Assembly: GCA_045595845.1 (NCBI GenBank)
Contig: JAZOBF010000045.1
Coordinates: 1-20,358 of the forward strand
Direction of reading: 5' to 3'
Origin: RGIG3009 sp045595845
GTDB taxonomy: Bacteria; Bacillota; Clostridia; Oscillospirales; Acutalibacteraceae
DNA: 20,358 bases
Shown here: one piece after another, positions 13,131 through 20,358 of the stretch
Position numbering within the stretch: the stretch's first letter is position 1
How the letters are laid out: each line of letters begins with the position of its first letter
Position numbers and translations under genes: made by a program
Notes under the pieces: generated by a model
What the model was told of the DNA's origin: nothing
What the model saw: only the letters and a program-made list of their open reading frames with translations
The model's database searches: none

Positions 13131-14567
13131 TTAATAAGCCTTGCCCCACACAACCATCGTCTTGGCGGGTTTACCGCAACAGATACAGGTGTCGGCAAGC
13201 TGTTCCTGCTCAAACGGCATGCAGCGGCTGGTGACGCCGGCGATTTCTTTGAGCTTGAGTTCGCACTCCTCGTCACCGCACCACATGGCTTTGATAAGGC
13301 CGGGTTTCTCGTCCGCGGTTTGTTTCATCTCGTCCATGGTGGTGGCTGAGAATGTCATGCCCTCACGGCGGTCAAGCGCTTTTTGGTAGAGCCCGTCATG
13401 GACGGCCTTCAGCAGTTCGGGGACTTTGGTTTCCAGCTCGTCCAGCGATACGACGGTTTTTTCTCGGTTATCGCGGCGAACCAACACACACTGATTATTC
13501 TCTATATCGCGCGGGCCAATCTCCAAGCGGAGCGGCACGCCTTTCATCTCATATTCCGCGAATTTCCAACCGGCGGAATTGTCCGAATCATCCACTTTTA
13601 CGCGTGCCACGGCAGACAGACGGTCGGCAAGTTCTCGCGCTTTGTCGAGTACACCTGGTTTGTGTTGTGCGATGGGCAGAATTACCAACTGAATAGGTGC
13701 CACGGCGGGCGGTAGCACCAGACCGTTATCATCACCGTGCGTCATGATAATCGCACCGATGATACGGGTGGACATTCCCCATGATGTCTGATGCGGATAC
13801 TGTTGCTGATTATCGCGGTCGGTAAACTGAATATCAAACGCGCGGGCAAACCCATCACCGAAATAGTGGCTGGTACCGCTTTGCAACGCTTTACCGTCAT
13901 GCATCATAGCCTCGATGGTGTAGGTTGCTTCCGCACCTGCAAATTTTTCTTTGTCGGTTTTGCGGCCCTTAACAACCGGAATTGCCAAAGACTGTTCGCA
14001 GAAATCGGCGTACACATTCAACATACGCTCGGTTTCGGCGAGCGCTTCTTCGGCGGTTTCGTGCATGGTATGGCCTTCCTGCCAATAGAATTCCATCGTG
14101 CGCAAAAAGGGGCGGGTGGTTTTTTCCCAACGGACGACCGAGCACCACTGATTATACAGTTTCGGCAGGTCGCGGTAGGAATGAATAATATCGGCATAAT
14201 GTTCGCAGAATACGGTTTCGGATGTAGGACGCACGCACAGGCGCTCTTGCAACTTTTCGTCACCGCCGTGTGTAATCCATGCTACTTCGGGTGCGAAGCC
14301 TTCAACATGATCCTTTTCCCGCTGTAACAAGCTTTCGGGGATAAACATCGGCATCATGATATTTTCATGACCGAGTGCTTTGAAACGCGCATCCAGATCG
14401 TTGCGGATATTTTCCCACAACGCCGTGCCGTACGGGCGTACAATCATACAACCGCGTACGCCGGAATAACTGGCAAGCTCTGCTTTCTTAACCACATCGG
14501 TATACCATTGGGCAAAGTTTTCGTCCATTGATGTGATGGCTTCCACCATCTTTTTATTATCAGCCAT
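13131..14567 (-). CDS. proS: Prolyl-tRNA synthetase (short, archaeal/eukaryote-like type)
   Basis: 478 aa, the length of the compact ProS form that lacks the roughly 180-residue editing insertion of the E. coli type. Class II motifs are visible: RPTSET near residue 113, the motif 2 region RPFLRTMEFYWQEGHT around 150-165, and the later SWGMSTRIIGAIIMTHGDDNGLVLPP. An anticodon-binding domain follows. The C-terminal zinc-type domain has cysteines in CGDEEC and CICC, and ends in the conserved WGKAY with a terminal Tyr. It charges tRNA-Pro in the cytoplasm. The ATG at 14567 has AAAGGA about 11 bases upstream; a TTG three codons earlier is too close to that site. Spacing to the neighbouring genes is 21 and 13 bp, as in an operon. 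Confidence 0.96.
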   Translation of the reverse strand: MADNKKMVEAITSMDENFAQWYTDVVKKAELASYSGVRGCMIVRPYGTALWENIRNDLDARFKALGHENIMMPMFIPESLLQREKDHVEGFAPEVAWITHGGDEKLQERLCVRPTSETVFCEHYADIIHSYRDLPKLYNQWCSVVRWEKTTRPFLRTMEFYWQEGHTMHETAEEALAETERMLNVYADFCEQSLAIPVVKGRKTDKEKFAGAEATYTIEAMMHDGKALQSGTSHYFGDGFARAFDIQFTDRDNQQQYPHQTSWGMSTRIIGAIIMTHGDDNGLVLPPAVAPIQLVILPIAQHKPGVLDKARELADRLSAVARVKVDDSDNSAGWKFAEYEMKGVPLRLEIGPRDIENNQCVLVRRDNREKTVVSLDELETKVPELLKAVHDGLYQKALDRREGMTFSATTMDEMKQTADEKPGLIKAMWCGDEECELKLKEIAGVTSRCMPFEQEQLADTCICCGKPAKTMVVWGKAY

Positions 14568-14588
14568 AATGTGCAATCCTTTCGGGAA

Positions 14589-14711
14589 TTATTGTTTGTC
14601 CTTGGCGAATTTGTTGAGCAAGTTAACGGCGACCATGATGAGCAACATAACGGCAAAGATACCGACCATGCCGAGCAACATTAAGAGTAACGCATTTTGT
14701 AAAGCAGTCAT
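14589..14711 (-). CDS. Small OadG-like membrane peptide (putative gamma-type subunit), 40 aa
   Basis: A 40-codon gene below usual length cut-offs. It encodes a short polar start (MTALQN), one long hydrophobic helix (about residues 7-32, rich in Leu, Met and Val) and a basic, polar end (NKFAKDKQ). AAGGAGG lies 7 bases before the ATG at 14711, overlapping the stop of the upstream beta-subunit gene (14724), so translation is coupled. The position directly after the beta subunit and the single-helix layout fit a shortened OadG/gamma-type subunit, which in oxaloacetate and related Na+-pump decarboxylases ties the membrane and soluble parts together. The usual periplasmic or C-terminal Pro/Ala-rich and zinc-binding tail is missing. 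The next gene, proS, begins 21 bp downstream. The coding call is strong; the family call is moderate. Confidence 0.8.
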   Translation of the reverse strand: MTALQNALLLMLLGMVGIFAVMLLIMVAVNLLNKFAKDKQ

Positions 14712-14723
14712 TGTAAATCCTCC

Positions 14724-15890
14724 TTAAGCTCCGAGCAGTTTCGGGACGACGGTCAGAATGATGCCGCCCGCCACGACCGAACCGATCTGACCTGCCACAT
14801 TGGCACCGACTGCGTGCATCAGCAGGTGATTTTGGTTATCTTCTTTGAGTGCCATTTTCTGAATAACGCGCGCCGACATCGGAAATGCCGAAATACCCGC
14901 ACCACCGACCATCGGGTTGATCTTTTTGCCTTCCGGCAAAAAGAGGTTTAAAAGTTTTGCGAACATAACGCCCGCAATGGTATCGAATACAAACGCCACC
15001 AAGCCGAGTGCCATAACGATGAGCGTATCCAGCTTGACAAAGTTTTCAGCCTTCATACTGGCAGAGATGGATAAGCCCAACACGATGGTAATGAGGTTGG
15101 CGAGTGAGGTCTGTGCCGTTTGGGAGAGGTTATCCAACTTGAGGCATTCCCGCAACAGATTACCGAACATCAGCATACCGACCAGCGATACGGATTTCGG
15201 TGCGATCAAACCGGCGATCACAGTTACCACGATGGGGAACAGGATGCGGGTTTTGCGCGATACCGACGAGGGGTTGTACGACATATGAATGGTGCGTTCT
15301 TTTTTGGTGGTGACGAGTTTAATGGCGGCGGGTTGAATAATGGGGACGAGCGCCATATACGAGTATGCGGCGACCATAATAGCCGGCAACAGTGGAGTTT
15401 GCAAGACATTGGCAACCAAAATGGCGGTGGGGCCGTCTGCGGCGCCGATGATACCGATAGAGGCGGCATCCTTAAAGTCATAACCGAGCAAGGTGGCAAC
15501 CGCAACCGTCAGAAAAATACCAAACTGTGCGGCACCGCCGAACAAAAACATTTTCGGGTTGGAGAGCAGAGGACCGAAGTCGATCATGGCACCGATGCCG
15601 ATAAACAAAATCAACGGTAAGGCTTCGGAGGCTTCAATCCCCACTTTAAACAGCCAGTCGATAATTCCCTGTGATCCGTCGGCGGCATTGCCGATGGCTC
15701 CCGAAAAAGGTAGGTTGACCAAAATGGCACCAAGCCCCATCGGCATCAGCAAAGACGGCTCGAAATCTTTGGAAATTGCCAGCCAGATGAGCAAACCGCC
15801 CACCGCCAACATGACCAGATTTTTCCAACCACCGTCTTCGGCTACAAAGAACAGAAGACTTTCCCACAGAAACTCAAAATGTTGCAACAT
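14724..15890 (-). CDS. Sodium-translocating decarboxylase beta subunit (OadB/GcdB/MmdB family)
   Basis: 388 aa with about ten or more hydrophobic segments. Family hallmarks are GIIGAADGPTAILVANVL in the middle, NPMVGGAGISAFPMSARVIQ, and HAVGANVAGQIGSVVAGGIILTV near the C-terminus; the Asp of DGPT belongs to the Na+-transport site. The beta subunit decarboxylates carboxybiotin and couples this to Na+ export. Whether the complex acts on oxaloacetate, glutaconyl-CoA or methylmalonyl-CoA cannot be told, because the carboxyltransferase and biotin-carrier genes are absent. Start: the ATG at 15890 is chosen because the GGAAGG site abuts the alternative ATG at 15902 with no spacing; the longer form (392 aa) remains possible. 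First gene of a five-gene unit with a promoter at 15930-15958. Confidence 0.9.
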   Translation of the reverse strand: MLQHFEFLWESLLFFVAEDGGWKNLVMLAVGGLLIWLAISKDFEPSLLMPMGLGAILVNLPFSGAIGNAADGSQGIIDWLFKVGIEASEALPLILFIGIGAMIDFGPLLSNPKMFLFGGAAQFGIFLTVAVATLLGYDFKDAASIGIIGAADGPTAILVANVLQTPLLPAIMVAAYSYMALVPIIQPAAIKLVTTKKERTIHMSYNPSSVSRKTRILFPIVVTVIAGLIAPKSVSLVGMLMFGNLLRECLKLDNLSQTAQTSLANLITIVLGLSISASMKAENFVKLDTLIVMALGLVAFVFDTIAGVMFAKLLNLFLPEGKKINPMVGGAGISAFPMSARVIQKMALKEDNQNHLLMHAVGANVAGQIGSVVAGGIILTVVPKLLGA

Positions 15891-15929
15891 CTCTAGATAC
15901 ATCCTTCCTGTTATTCACAGATACTTCTT

Positions 15930-15958
15930 ATTATATAAAAGATCATGGCGTTTTTCAA
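15930..15958 (-). promoter_or_regulatory. Sigma-A type promoter of the beta-subunit/proS/cyclophilin operon
   Basis: On the minus strand, TTGAAA (15958-15953), 17-bp spacer, TATAAT (15935-15930). It lies 40-70 bp upstream of the beta-subunit start and is back to back with the plus-strand promoter at 16018. Confidence 0.82.
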
Positions 15959-16017
15959 CACCCAAAAGGCATTTTTTGCAAAAACGGATATAAAATTTAA
16001 AGGAAACAGAAAGGGGG

Positions 16018-16046
16018 TTGACGAATGCTAAAAGATATTTTATAAT
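16018..16046 (+). promoter_or_regulatory. Sigma-A type promoter of the Wzz/kinase/dehydratase operon
   Basis: TTGACG (16018-16023), 17-bp spacer, TATAAT (16041-16046). The leader of about 60 nt contains a short hairpin (16060-16064 with 16070-16074). Confidence 0.82.
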
Positions 16047-16114
16047 TAATGTAGGTTCTTGCGCGGTCAGCGCAGCGATGTACGGATTATAATAGAGAAG
16101 GAGCGTTACCCTCT

Positions 16115-16819
16115 ATGCAGGAAATGGATATCAGACTCATTTTTAGCGTATTGTTAATGCGTGTCAAATGGATCATTGCCAGCGTCGCGGTAGGCGTATT
16201 GTTGTTTTCGTCATATGCCTACTTCTTTGTGCCGGAGCAGTATGCTTCCTCTTCCTTGCTGTATGTTCGCAATATGGCATCGGATCAACAAGCTAACAGC
16301 ACAACAGCCAGTAACCTGTCGGCGGCTGAGTATCTCGCGAATACCTATGCTGTTGTCATGAAGACGGAGCCGGTTTTGAGTAAGGCTTATACCCGTTTGG
16401 GCGGCGTATTGTCCATGGCGGAACTCAAAAGCATGGTCTCTTCGTCGTTAGTGAAGGATACGACCTTGCTGAAAGTGTCGGTCAAACACAGCGACCCTGA
16501 AAAAGCGCGCCTGGCTTGCAGTGCCATGGCGTATGCGATTGCGGATACTTTCCCGACGGTGACCGGTGAGGTTGCCTCCGCAAAAGTTGTGGAGGATGCC
16601 ACCGTTGCCGTGCAAACCGCACCGAATGTTTCGCGTAATGCGGTGCTTGGTGGGCTGCTGGGGTTGGTATTGTCGGTGGCGGTTATCCTGTTGTATACCT
16701 TCTTAGATAATACGGTTCGGGATAAAGAGAGCTTGCGAGTACAGTTGGATGTTCCGGTACTTGGCGAGATTCCCAGTTTTACACCCAACGAAAAAAGGGG
16801 GAAAAAGCACCATGCGTAA
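16115..16819 (+). CDS. Polysaccharide chain-length determinant / BY-kinase modulator (Wzz/YveK/CpsC type)
   Basis: 234 aa. A short cytoplasmic N-terminus is followed by membrane segment 1 (about 18-38), an extracytoplasmic domain (about 40-172) and membrane segment 2 (about 176-196). A cytoplasmic tail carries the family motif DNTVRDKESLRVQLDVPVLGEIP (split at about 198-220), which in Gram-positive bacteria docks and activates the partner tyrosine kinase. It controls polymer length during capsule or exopolysaccharide export. The ATG at 16115 has AAGGAG at 16098-16103. The end overlaps the kinase gene by 8 bp, typical for this pair. Confidence 0.92.
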   Translation: MQEMDIRLIFSVLLMRVKWIIASVAVGVLLFSSYAYFFVPEQYASSSLLYVRNMASDQQANSTTASNLSAAEYLANTYAVVMKTEPVLSKAYTRLGGVLSMAELKSMVSSSLVKDTTLLKVSVKHSDPEKARLACSAMAYAIADTFPTVTGEVASAKVVEDATVAVQTAPNVSRNAVLGGLLGLVLSVAVILLYTFLDNTVRDKESLRVQLDVPVLGEIPSFTPNEKRGKKHHA

Positions 16820-17540
16820 CGCAAGAGATAAGGGCGCAGCCAATGCGCGTCCGATTGCTACCACTTTTCAGATTGTTGAGGCATATAAAACGGTTCGTAC
16901 AAACTTGTTGTTTGCGTTAGCCCCGCACCAGCGTAAGATTGTTTTGTTTTCCAGTGCAGAGCCCAACGCCGGCAAAACAACCACATCTTCAAATTTGGCG
17001 GTTACCATGGCACAGACCGGTGTGCGCGTCTTACTTATCGATGCCGACTTACGCAAACCTTCTCAACATAAAACATTTCGTGTCAAGAAAGACAACGGTC
17101 TTTCCCGTATTTTGTCGGGCGAGCTTTCCTTTGAGGATTGTGTGTGCCGTGAGGTAGCGCGCGGCATGGATTTGCTTCCCAGCGGCGTTTTGCCTCCCAA
17201 TCCTTCTGAACTTTTGGCTTCTGAAAGCATGGACAAGCTGCTTAACGAAGTCGCTGAGCAATATGACTATATTTTCATAGACACCCCGCCGCTGTGTGTG
17301 GTGTCGGATTCCTTGGTGCTGTGTGAAAAAGCGGCCGGTACGGTGCTGGTCACGCGGCAAGGACAAACCACCTATGAAGAGGTGCGTCATGCCGTGGAGA
17401 GCATCCGCGATGTACAGGGCAATCTTTTGGGTGTTGTTATTTCCGATATCAAGGATGGCGGGCGTCCGTATAGTCGGTACGAGCGGTACAAGTATTATAA
17501 AGCGCACGACTATGCCTACACGCAAGCGCCTGAGATGTAA
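16812..17540 (+). CDS. CpsD/CapB-family bacterial tyrosine kinase (BY-kinase)
   Basis: 242 aa. BY-kinase motifs in order: an N-terminal helix EAYKTVRTNL (23-32), Walker A in SSAEPNAGKTTTSSN (47-61), Walker A' LLIDADLRKP (74-83) and Walker B YIFIDTPP (153-160). The C-terminal tyrosine cluster has seven Tyr between 220 and 236. The Walker A is slightly unusual, with PNAGKT in place of the common PGEGKS/T. The kinase autophosphorylates its Tyr cluster and cycles between oligomers to drive polysaccharide assembly, using the upstream membrane protein as activator. The ATG at 16812 is preceded by GGGGGAAAAAG; the longer reading from 16749 lies inside the previous gene. Dehydratases such as the downstream gene product are known substrates of related kinases. 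Confidence 0.94.
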   Translation: MRNARDKGAANARPIATTFQIVEAYKTVRTNLLFALAPHQRKIVLFSSAEPNAGKTTTSSNLAVTMAQTGVRVLLIDADLRKPSQHKTFRVKKDNGLSRILSGELSFEDCVCREVARGMDLLPSGVLPPNPSELLASESMDKLLNEVAEQYDYIFIDTPPLCVVSDSLVLCEKAAGTVLVTRQGQTTYEEVRHAVESIRDVQGNLLGVVISDIKDGGRPYSRYERYKYYKAHDYAYTQAPEM

Positions 17541-17597
17541 CGATGTTTGTCTGTCGCCCCTATTTTTCTCCTTTTTTGGGAGATTTGAGGTGATTAA

Positions 17598-19538
17598 GTG
17601 AAAGCAGGAAGTCAGCCAACCGGACGCAGCCGCTTTTCACAGGTGCGGGAGTTGTGTCTGGTTCTGATAGACATGGTGATTTTAACGGGCAGTTTGTTTG
17701 CCCTGTATTTGGTCTCGTTGCAAAGCGAGAGCGGATATTTCGTGCAGATCTCGGGCAATCATGCACAGTTCCATTTCTTATTATTGGGACTGTGTATTTT
17801 GCTCAGTATGATTATTTTTAAAACCTACGCCAGCTTGTGGCGGTATGCCATGAGCCGTGAATATTTGGCTTTGTTCAAAGCAGGTGCGGTAGGATATATC
17901 TTATATTTGCTGATTTCGGCAGTTGTGTTCCATACCAAACAATTACCCGTCACCCCGATGTTGTTTTCGACAATGGTATCGGTTTTGCTGATGCTTTTGG
18001 TACGGCTCTGCTATCGGCGGTACCGTGACTGGACGACATTCAGCCGAATGGCACAAAACAAAACGGCGGCTGTCATTGTGGGGGCGGGCGATGCCGGTGT
18101 GTTGTTGCTTGGTGAAATGCTTCGAAATGCCAACAGCACTTACCGGCCTGTCTGTTTAGTGGATGATGATCCGACCAAGATTGGCAAGCAAATACACGGA
18201 ATCCCGATTGAAGGTCCGATTGAACGGATGTCAGAGATTGTGAAGCGGTATGATGCCCGTACCATCTATGTCGCGATTCCGTCTGCTAATGAACAAAAAC
18301 ATAAGGAAATATTACAGATTTGTATGCCGCTTGGCTGTAAGGTGCGCCTATTGCCGGATATGCTTGCTTTTTCCGAAAAAGCAAGAGACACACTAATACA
18401 ACAAGCGCGGGAAGTGCGCATTGAAGACTTACTGGGGCGTCCGCAGGTTGTGTTTGATGATGCTGCCAGCGACGCGTTTTTGCGCGATAAGGTGGTTATG
18501 GTGACGGGCGGTGGTGGTTCCATCGGTTCGGAATTGTGTCGCCAAATTGCCAAACAGAAGCCGCGACAGCTCATTATTGTGGATATCTATGAAAATAATG
18601 CCTATGATATTCAGCAAGAGTTACGGTATTCTCACGGACAAGCCTTGGATCTTCGTGTAGAAGTTGCTTCCGTGCGTGACGAGCATAAAGTTAACCGTTT
18701 GTTTGAGCGCTACCATCCGCAGATTGTGTTTCATGCGGCGGCACATAAGCATGTGCCGTTGATGGAAAACTGCCCTGAAGAAGCAATTCGCAACAATGTG
18801 TTCGGTACATACCATGTAGCCAAAGCGGCGGATAAATACCAAGCGGAGAAGTTTATTTTGATTTCCACCGACAAGGCAGTCAACCCTACCAATGTCATGG
18901 GGGCGTCCAAGCGGTTGTGTGAAATGGTCGTACAAGGTGTCGGCAGTGTCAGTAAAACTTGCTTTGCCGCGGTACGCTTCGGCAATGTGCTTGGCTCAAA
19001 CGGCTCGGTCATCCCGCTGTTCCAGCGGCAGATTAAACACGGCGGTCCCGTCACGGTGACCGATAAACGGATTATTCGGTATTTTATGACCATTCCGGAA
19101 GCGGCACAACTGGTGTTGCAGTGCGGTGCGATGGCGGAACAATCCGAGGTTTTTGTATTGGATATGGGCTCGCCGGTCAGCATTTTGGAACTTGCCGAAA
19201 ATATGGTGCGTTTGTCGGGCTATAAACCGTATGTGGATATGCAGATTGTGGAAACAGGTCTGCGACCGGGTGAAAAATTATACGAGGAATTATTGATACG
19301 CGGTGAAGACTTGACGATGACATCCAATCAAAAGATCTTCATCGAGCATCAAAAAACGCCGTTCACGATGATAGAGATTCGTGAAAAACTTCGCGAACTG
19401 GATGCTGTGCTTGCCACGGATTCCCGCGATAAGATCGTGACCATGATGAAGAAGCTGGTACCGACCTATAAAAGTCCTGAGGAAGTCAATACAAAAGCGA
19501 TTGCGGATCTGGACTATGCTTCAGCGGTACATTCCTAA
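17598..19538 (+). CDS. Membrane nucleoside-diphosphate-sugar 4,6-dehydratase (CapD/FlaA1/PglF type)
   Basis: 646 aa, full length for the family. Four N-terminal membrane helices (about 20-42, 58-76, 94-112, 118-137) precede a first Rossmann-like domain with VGAGDAG at 161-167. A second, catalytic SDR domain has TGGGGSIG at 303-310. The active-site segment STDKAVNPTNVMGASKR (423-439) carries Met434-xxx-Lys438 in place of the usual Tyr-xxx-Lys, as is normal in this dehydratase subfamily. Probable reaction: UDP-GlcNAc to UDP-4-keto-6-deoxy-GlcNAc, an entry to bacillosamine- or QuiNAc-type sugars. Start at GTG 17598 with GAGGTGAT at 17587-17594. It is the last gene of the operon and ends before the terminator at 19571. 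Confidence 0.93.
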   Translation: MKAGSQPTGRSRFSQVRELCLVLIDMVILTGSLFALYLVSLQSESGYFVQISGNHAQFHFLLLGLCILLSMIIFKTYASLWRYAMSREYLALFKAGAVGYILYLLISAVVFHTKQLPVTPMLFSTMVSVLLMLLVRLCYRRYRDWTTFSRMAQNKTAAVIVGAGDAGVLLLGEMLRNANSTYRPVCLVDDDPTKIGKQIHGIPIEGPIERMSEIVKRYDARTIYVAIPSANEQKHKEILQICMPLGCKVRLLPDMLAFSEKARDTLIQQAREVRIEDLLGRPQVVFDDAASDAFLRDKVVMVTGGGGSIGSELCRQIAKQKPRQLIIVDIYENNAYDIQQELRYSHGQALDLRVEVASVRDEHKVNRLFERYHPQIVFHAAAHKHVPLMENCPEEAIRNNVFGTYHVAKAADKYQAEKFILISTDKAVNPTNVMGASKRLCEMVVQGVGSVSKTCFAAVRFGNVLGSNGSVIPLFQRQIKHGGPVTVTDKRIIRYFMTIPEAAQLVLQCGAMAEQSEVFVLDMGSPVSILELAENMVRLSGYKPYVDMQIVETGLRPGEKLYEELLIRGEDLTMTSNQKIFIEHQKTPFTMIEIREKLRELDAVLATDSRDKIVTMMKKLVPTYKSPEEVNTKAIADLDYASAVHS

Positions 19539-19570
19539 ATATACTTTGCATATACGGACAGGCAAAAAAG

Positions 19571-19610
19571 CCGTCCTTTCCTCATACAGTATGAGGAAAG
19601 GACGGTTTTT
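19571..19610 (+). terminator. Strong intrinsic terminator overlapping the sigK ribosome binding site
   Basis: Perfect 16-bp stem, 19571-19586 with 19590-19605, loop CAG, with six A before and five T (19606-19610) after. It closes the polysaccharide operon. The 3' arm carries AGGAAAGGA (19594-19602), the only plausible ribosome binding site for the next gene, so any read-through mRNA would have that site buried. Confidence 0.93.
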
Positions 19611-19612
19611 GT

Positions 19613-20329
19613 ATGTTGTTGGAACTGTTTGGGCAACTATCGCGTATTTTTTTCATGGCACTGCAAGTGGTCAACACCGGCTCGTTCCCGCATCCGTTAT
19701 CGGCTGAGGAGGAACAGGCTTGCTTGGTTGCCTTTCGTGAGCAGGAGGATATCGCGGCACGCAACCGATTGGTGGAGCATAATCTGCGGTTGGTGGCGCA
19801 CATCATCAAGAAATATTACAGCACGGTGCGGGACCAAGATGATTTGATTTCTATCGGCACTATAGGATTGATCAAAGCAATAAATACTTTTGATTATACA
19901 AAAGGTGTCAGATTGGCAACCTATGCCTCGCGTTGTGTGGAAAATGAAATTCTGATGTATTTTCGCGCTAACCGCAAGACTGCACAGGATGTATCCATTA
20001 TGGAACCCATTGAAACGGATAAAGAAGGACACTCGCTGACGCTCATGGATGTGATTGCTCAGGACGATACCATTTTGGAAGACCTGGATTTAAAAATTAA
20101 TGCTACCAAACTGTATCGGTATATGGAAGAGTCCCTAAACGACCGCGAAAAAGAAATTCTTCGTTTGCGGTACGGCTTAATTTCCGATGCCTTGACGCAA
20201 CGGGAGGTTGCCAAAAAGTTGAGCATTTCGCGCTCCTATGTATCTCGGATTGAGAAAAAAGCGTTAGAAAAATTGCGCAAGCGCTTTGAGAGAGGCGATG
20301 TGCGCCCGAATTTGCTTCGAAAACCGTAA
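19613..20329 (+). CDS. sigK: RNA polymerase sporulation sigma factor SigK (with pro-sequence-like N-terminus)
   Basis: 238 aa. Region 2 contains NLRLVAHIIKKY, DLISIGTIGLIKAINTFD, LATYASRCVENEILMYFR; region 4 contains LNDREKEILRLRYGL and TQREVAKKLSISRSYVSRIEKKAL. The N-terminal block FPHPLSAEEE and the mid-region EPIETDKEG favour SigK over SigE. The first 20 or so residues (MLLELFGQLSRIFFMALQVV) are hydrophobic, like the membrane-bound pro-sequence that SpoIVFB removes in Bacillus; some clostridial SigK proteins lack this. SigK drives late mother-cell sporulation genes (coat, cortex, release). The gene is uninterrupted, with no skin-type element. The ATG at 19613 has AAAGGA 10 bases upstream, inside the terminator stem. 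SigE is the main alternative. Confidence 0.88.
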   Translation: MLLELFGQLSRIFFMALQVVNTGSFPHPLSAEEEQACLVAFREQEDIAARNRLVEHNLRLVAHIIKKYYSTVRDQDDLISIGTIGLIKAINTFDYTKGVRLATYASRCVENEILMYFRANRKTAQDVSIMEPIETDKEGHSLTLMDVIAQDDTILEDLDLKINATKLYRYMEESLNDREKEILRLRYGLISDALTQREVAKKLSISRSYVSRIEKKALEKLRKRFERGDVRPNLLRKP

Positions 20330-20336
20330 AAAAGCA

Positions 20337-20358
20337 CCCGATGCCAAACGGCATCGGG
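20337..20358 (+). terminator. Terminator hairpin after sigK, cut by the window edge
   Basis: A 9-bp perfect stem, 20337-20345 with 20350-20358, loop AAAC, preceded by an A tract. The expected T tract would start right after the last base of the window. Confidence 0.75.

Noticed and set aside
13118..13276. In-frame 53-codon extension of the cytoplasmic cyclophilin
   Set aside because: Lies inside the 3' end of proS in another frame; AAAGGAG sits correctly before the ATG at 13117.
14568..14576. TTG start three codons upstream for proS
   Set aside because: Too close to the AAAGGA site and the family start aligns with MADNKK at 14567.
1..20358. Mobile element, phage, CRISPR or defence system
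   Set aside because: No transposase, integrase, Cas or toxin-like gene, no spaced direct repeats and no attachment-site signature; genes are core-type with uniform composition by eye.

Overview
The window is about 20 kb of chromosomal DNA from an endospore-forming, low-to-mid GC Gram-positive bacterium, most likely a Clostridia member (Oscillospirales-like). The evidence is strong AGGAGG-type ribosome binding sites and TTGACA/TATAAT promoters, a perfect CIRCE operator ahead of hrcA-grpE-dnaK-dnaJ, the Gram-positive bipartite tyrosine-kinase pair for polysaccharide export, a THF riboswitch on a folate transporter gene, and a sporulation sigma factor of the SigK type. No tRNA, rRNA, CRISPR array, phage or insertion sequence is visible. 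The lineage is inferred from gene content only.

Layout from left to right. 1-666: THF riboswitch, a hairpin that hides the ribosome binding site, and the folate ECF S component folT. 669-1534: polysaccharide deacetylase-family gene with its own promoter. 1589-1895 (minus): an unrecognised 84-aa protein with its own promoter. 1931-6666: the heat-shock operon hrcA-grpE-dnaK-dnaJ under a sigma-A promoter and CIRCE. 6670-7873: AI-2E-family membrane protein. 7934-9683 (minus): a monotopic sugar-phosphate transferase followed by a P-loop ATPase of the PRK06851 type. 9684-10027: a 344-bp gene-free region. 10028-10705: a second, paralogous sugar-phosphate transferase. 10792-11619: Mrp/NBP35 Fe-S carrier ATPase. 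11670-15958 (minus): a five-gene unit comprising the Na+-translocating decarboxylase beta subunit, a 40-aa OadG-like membrane peptide, proS, a cytoplasmic cyclophilin and a cyclophilin lipoprotein. 16018-19538: chain-length determinant, BY-kinase and a CapD/FlaA1-type UDP-sugar dehydratase. 19613-20329: sigK, followed by a terminator cut by the window end.

Functional links. The chaperone operon is a standard HrcA/CIRCE circuit. The two sugar transferases, the Wzz/kinase pair and the membrane dehydratase are all early-step or control functions for surface glycan synthesis. The window has no glycosyltransferase, flippase or polymerase, so the rest of that pathway lies elsewhere. Facing transcription units are separated by compact bidirectional terminators at 1542-1578, 7896-7935 and 11629-11664.

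I did not find a clearly new multi-gene system. The observations most worth a second look are the THF riboswitch with its ribosome-binding-site hairpin, the 40-aa OadG-like gene beside an orphan beta subunit, the decayed second nucleotide-binding site in the PRK06851-type ATPase, the paired initiating transferases, and the sigK start embedded in the preceding terminator.
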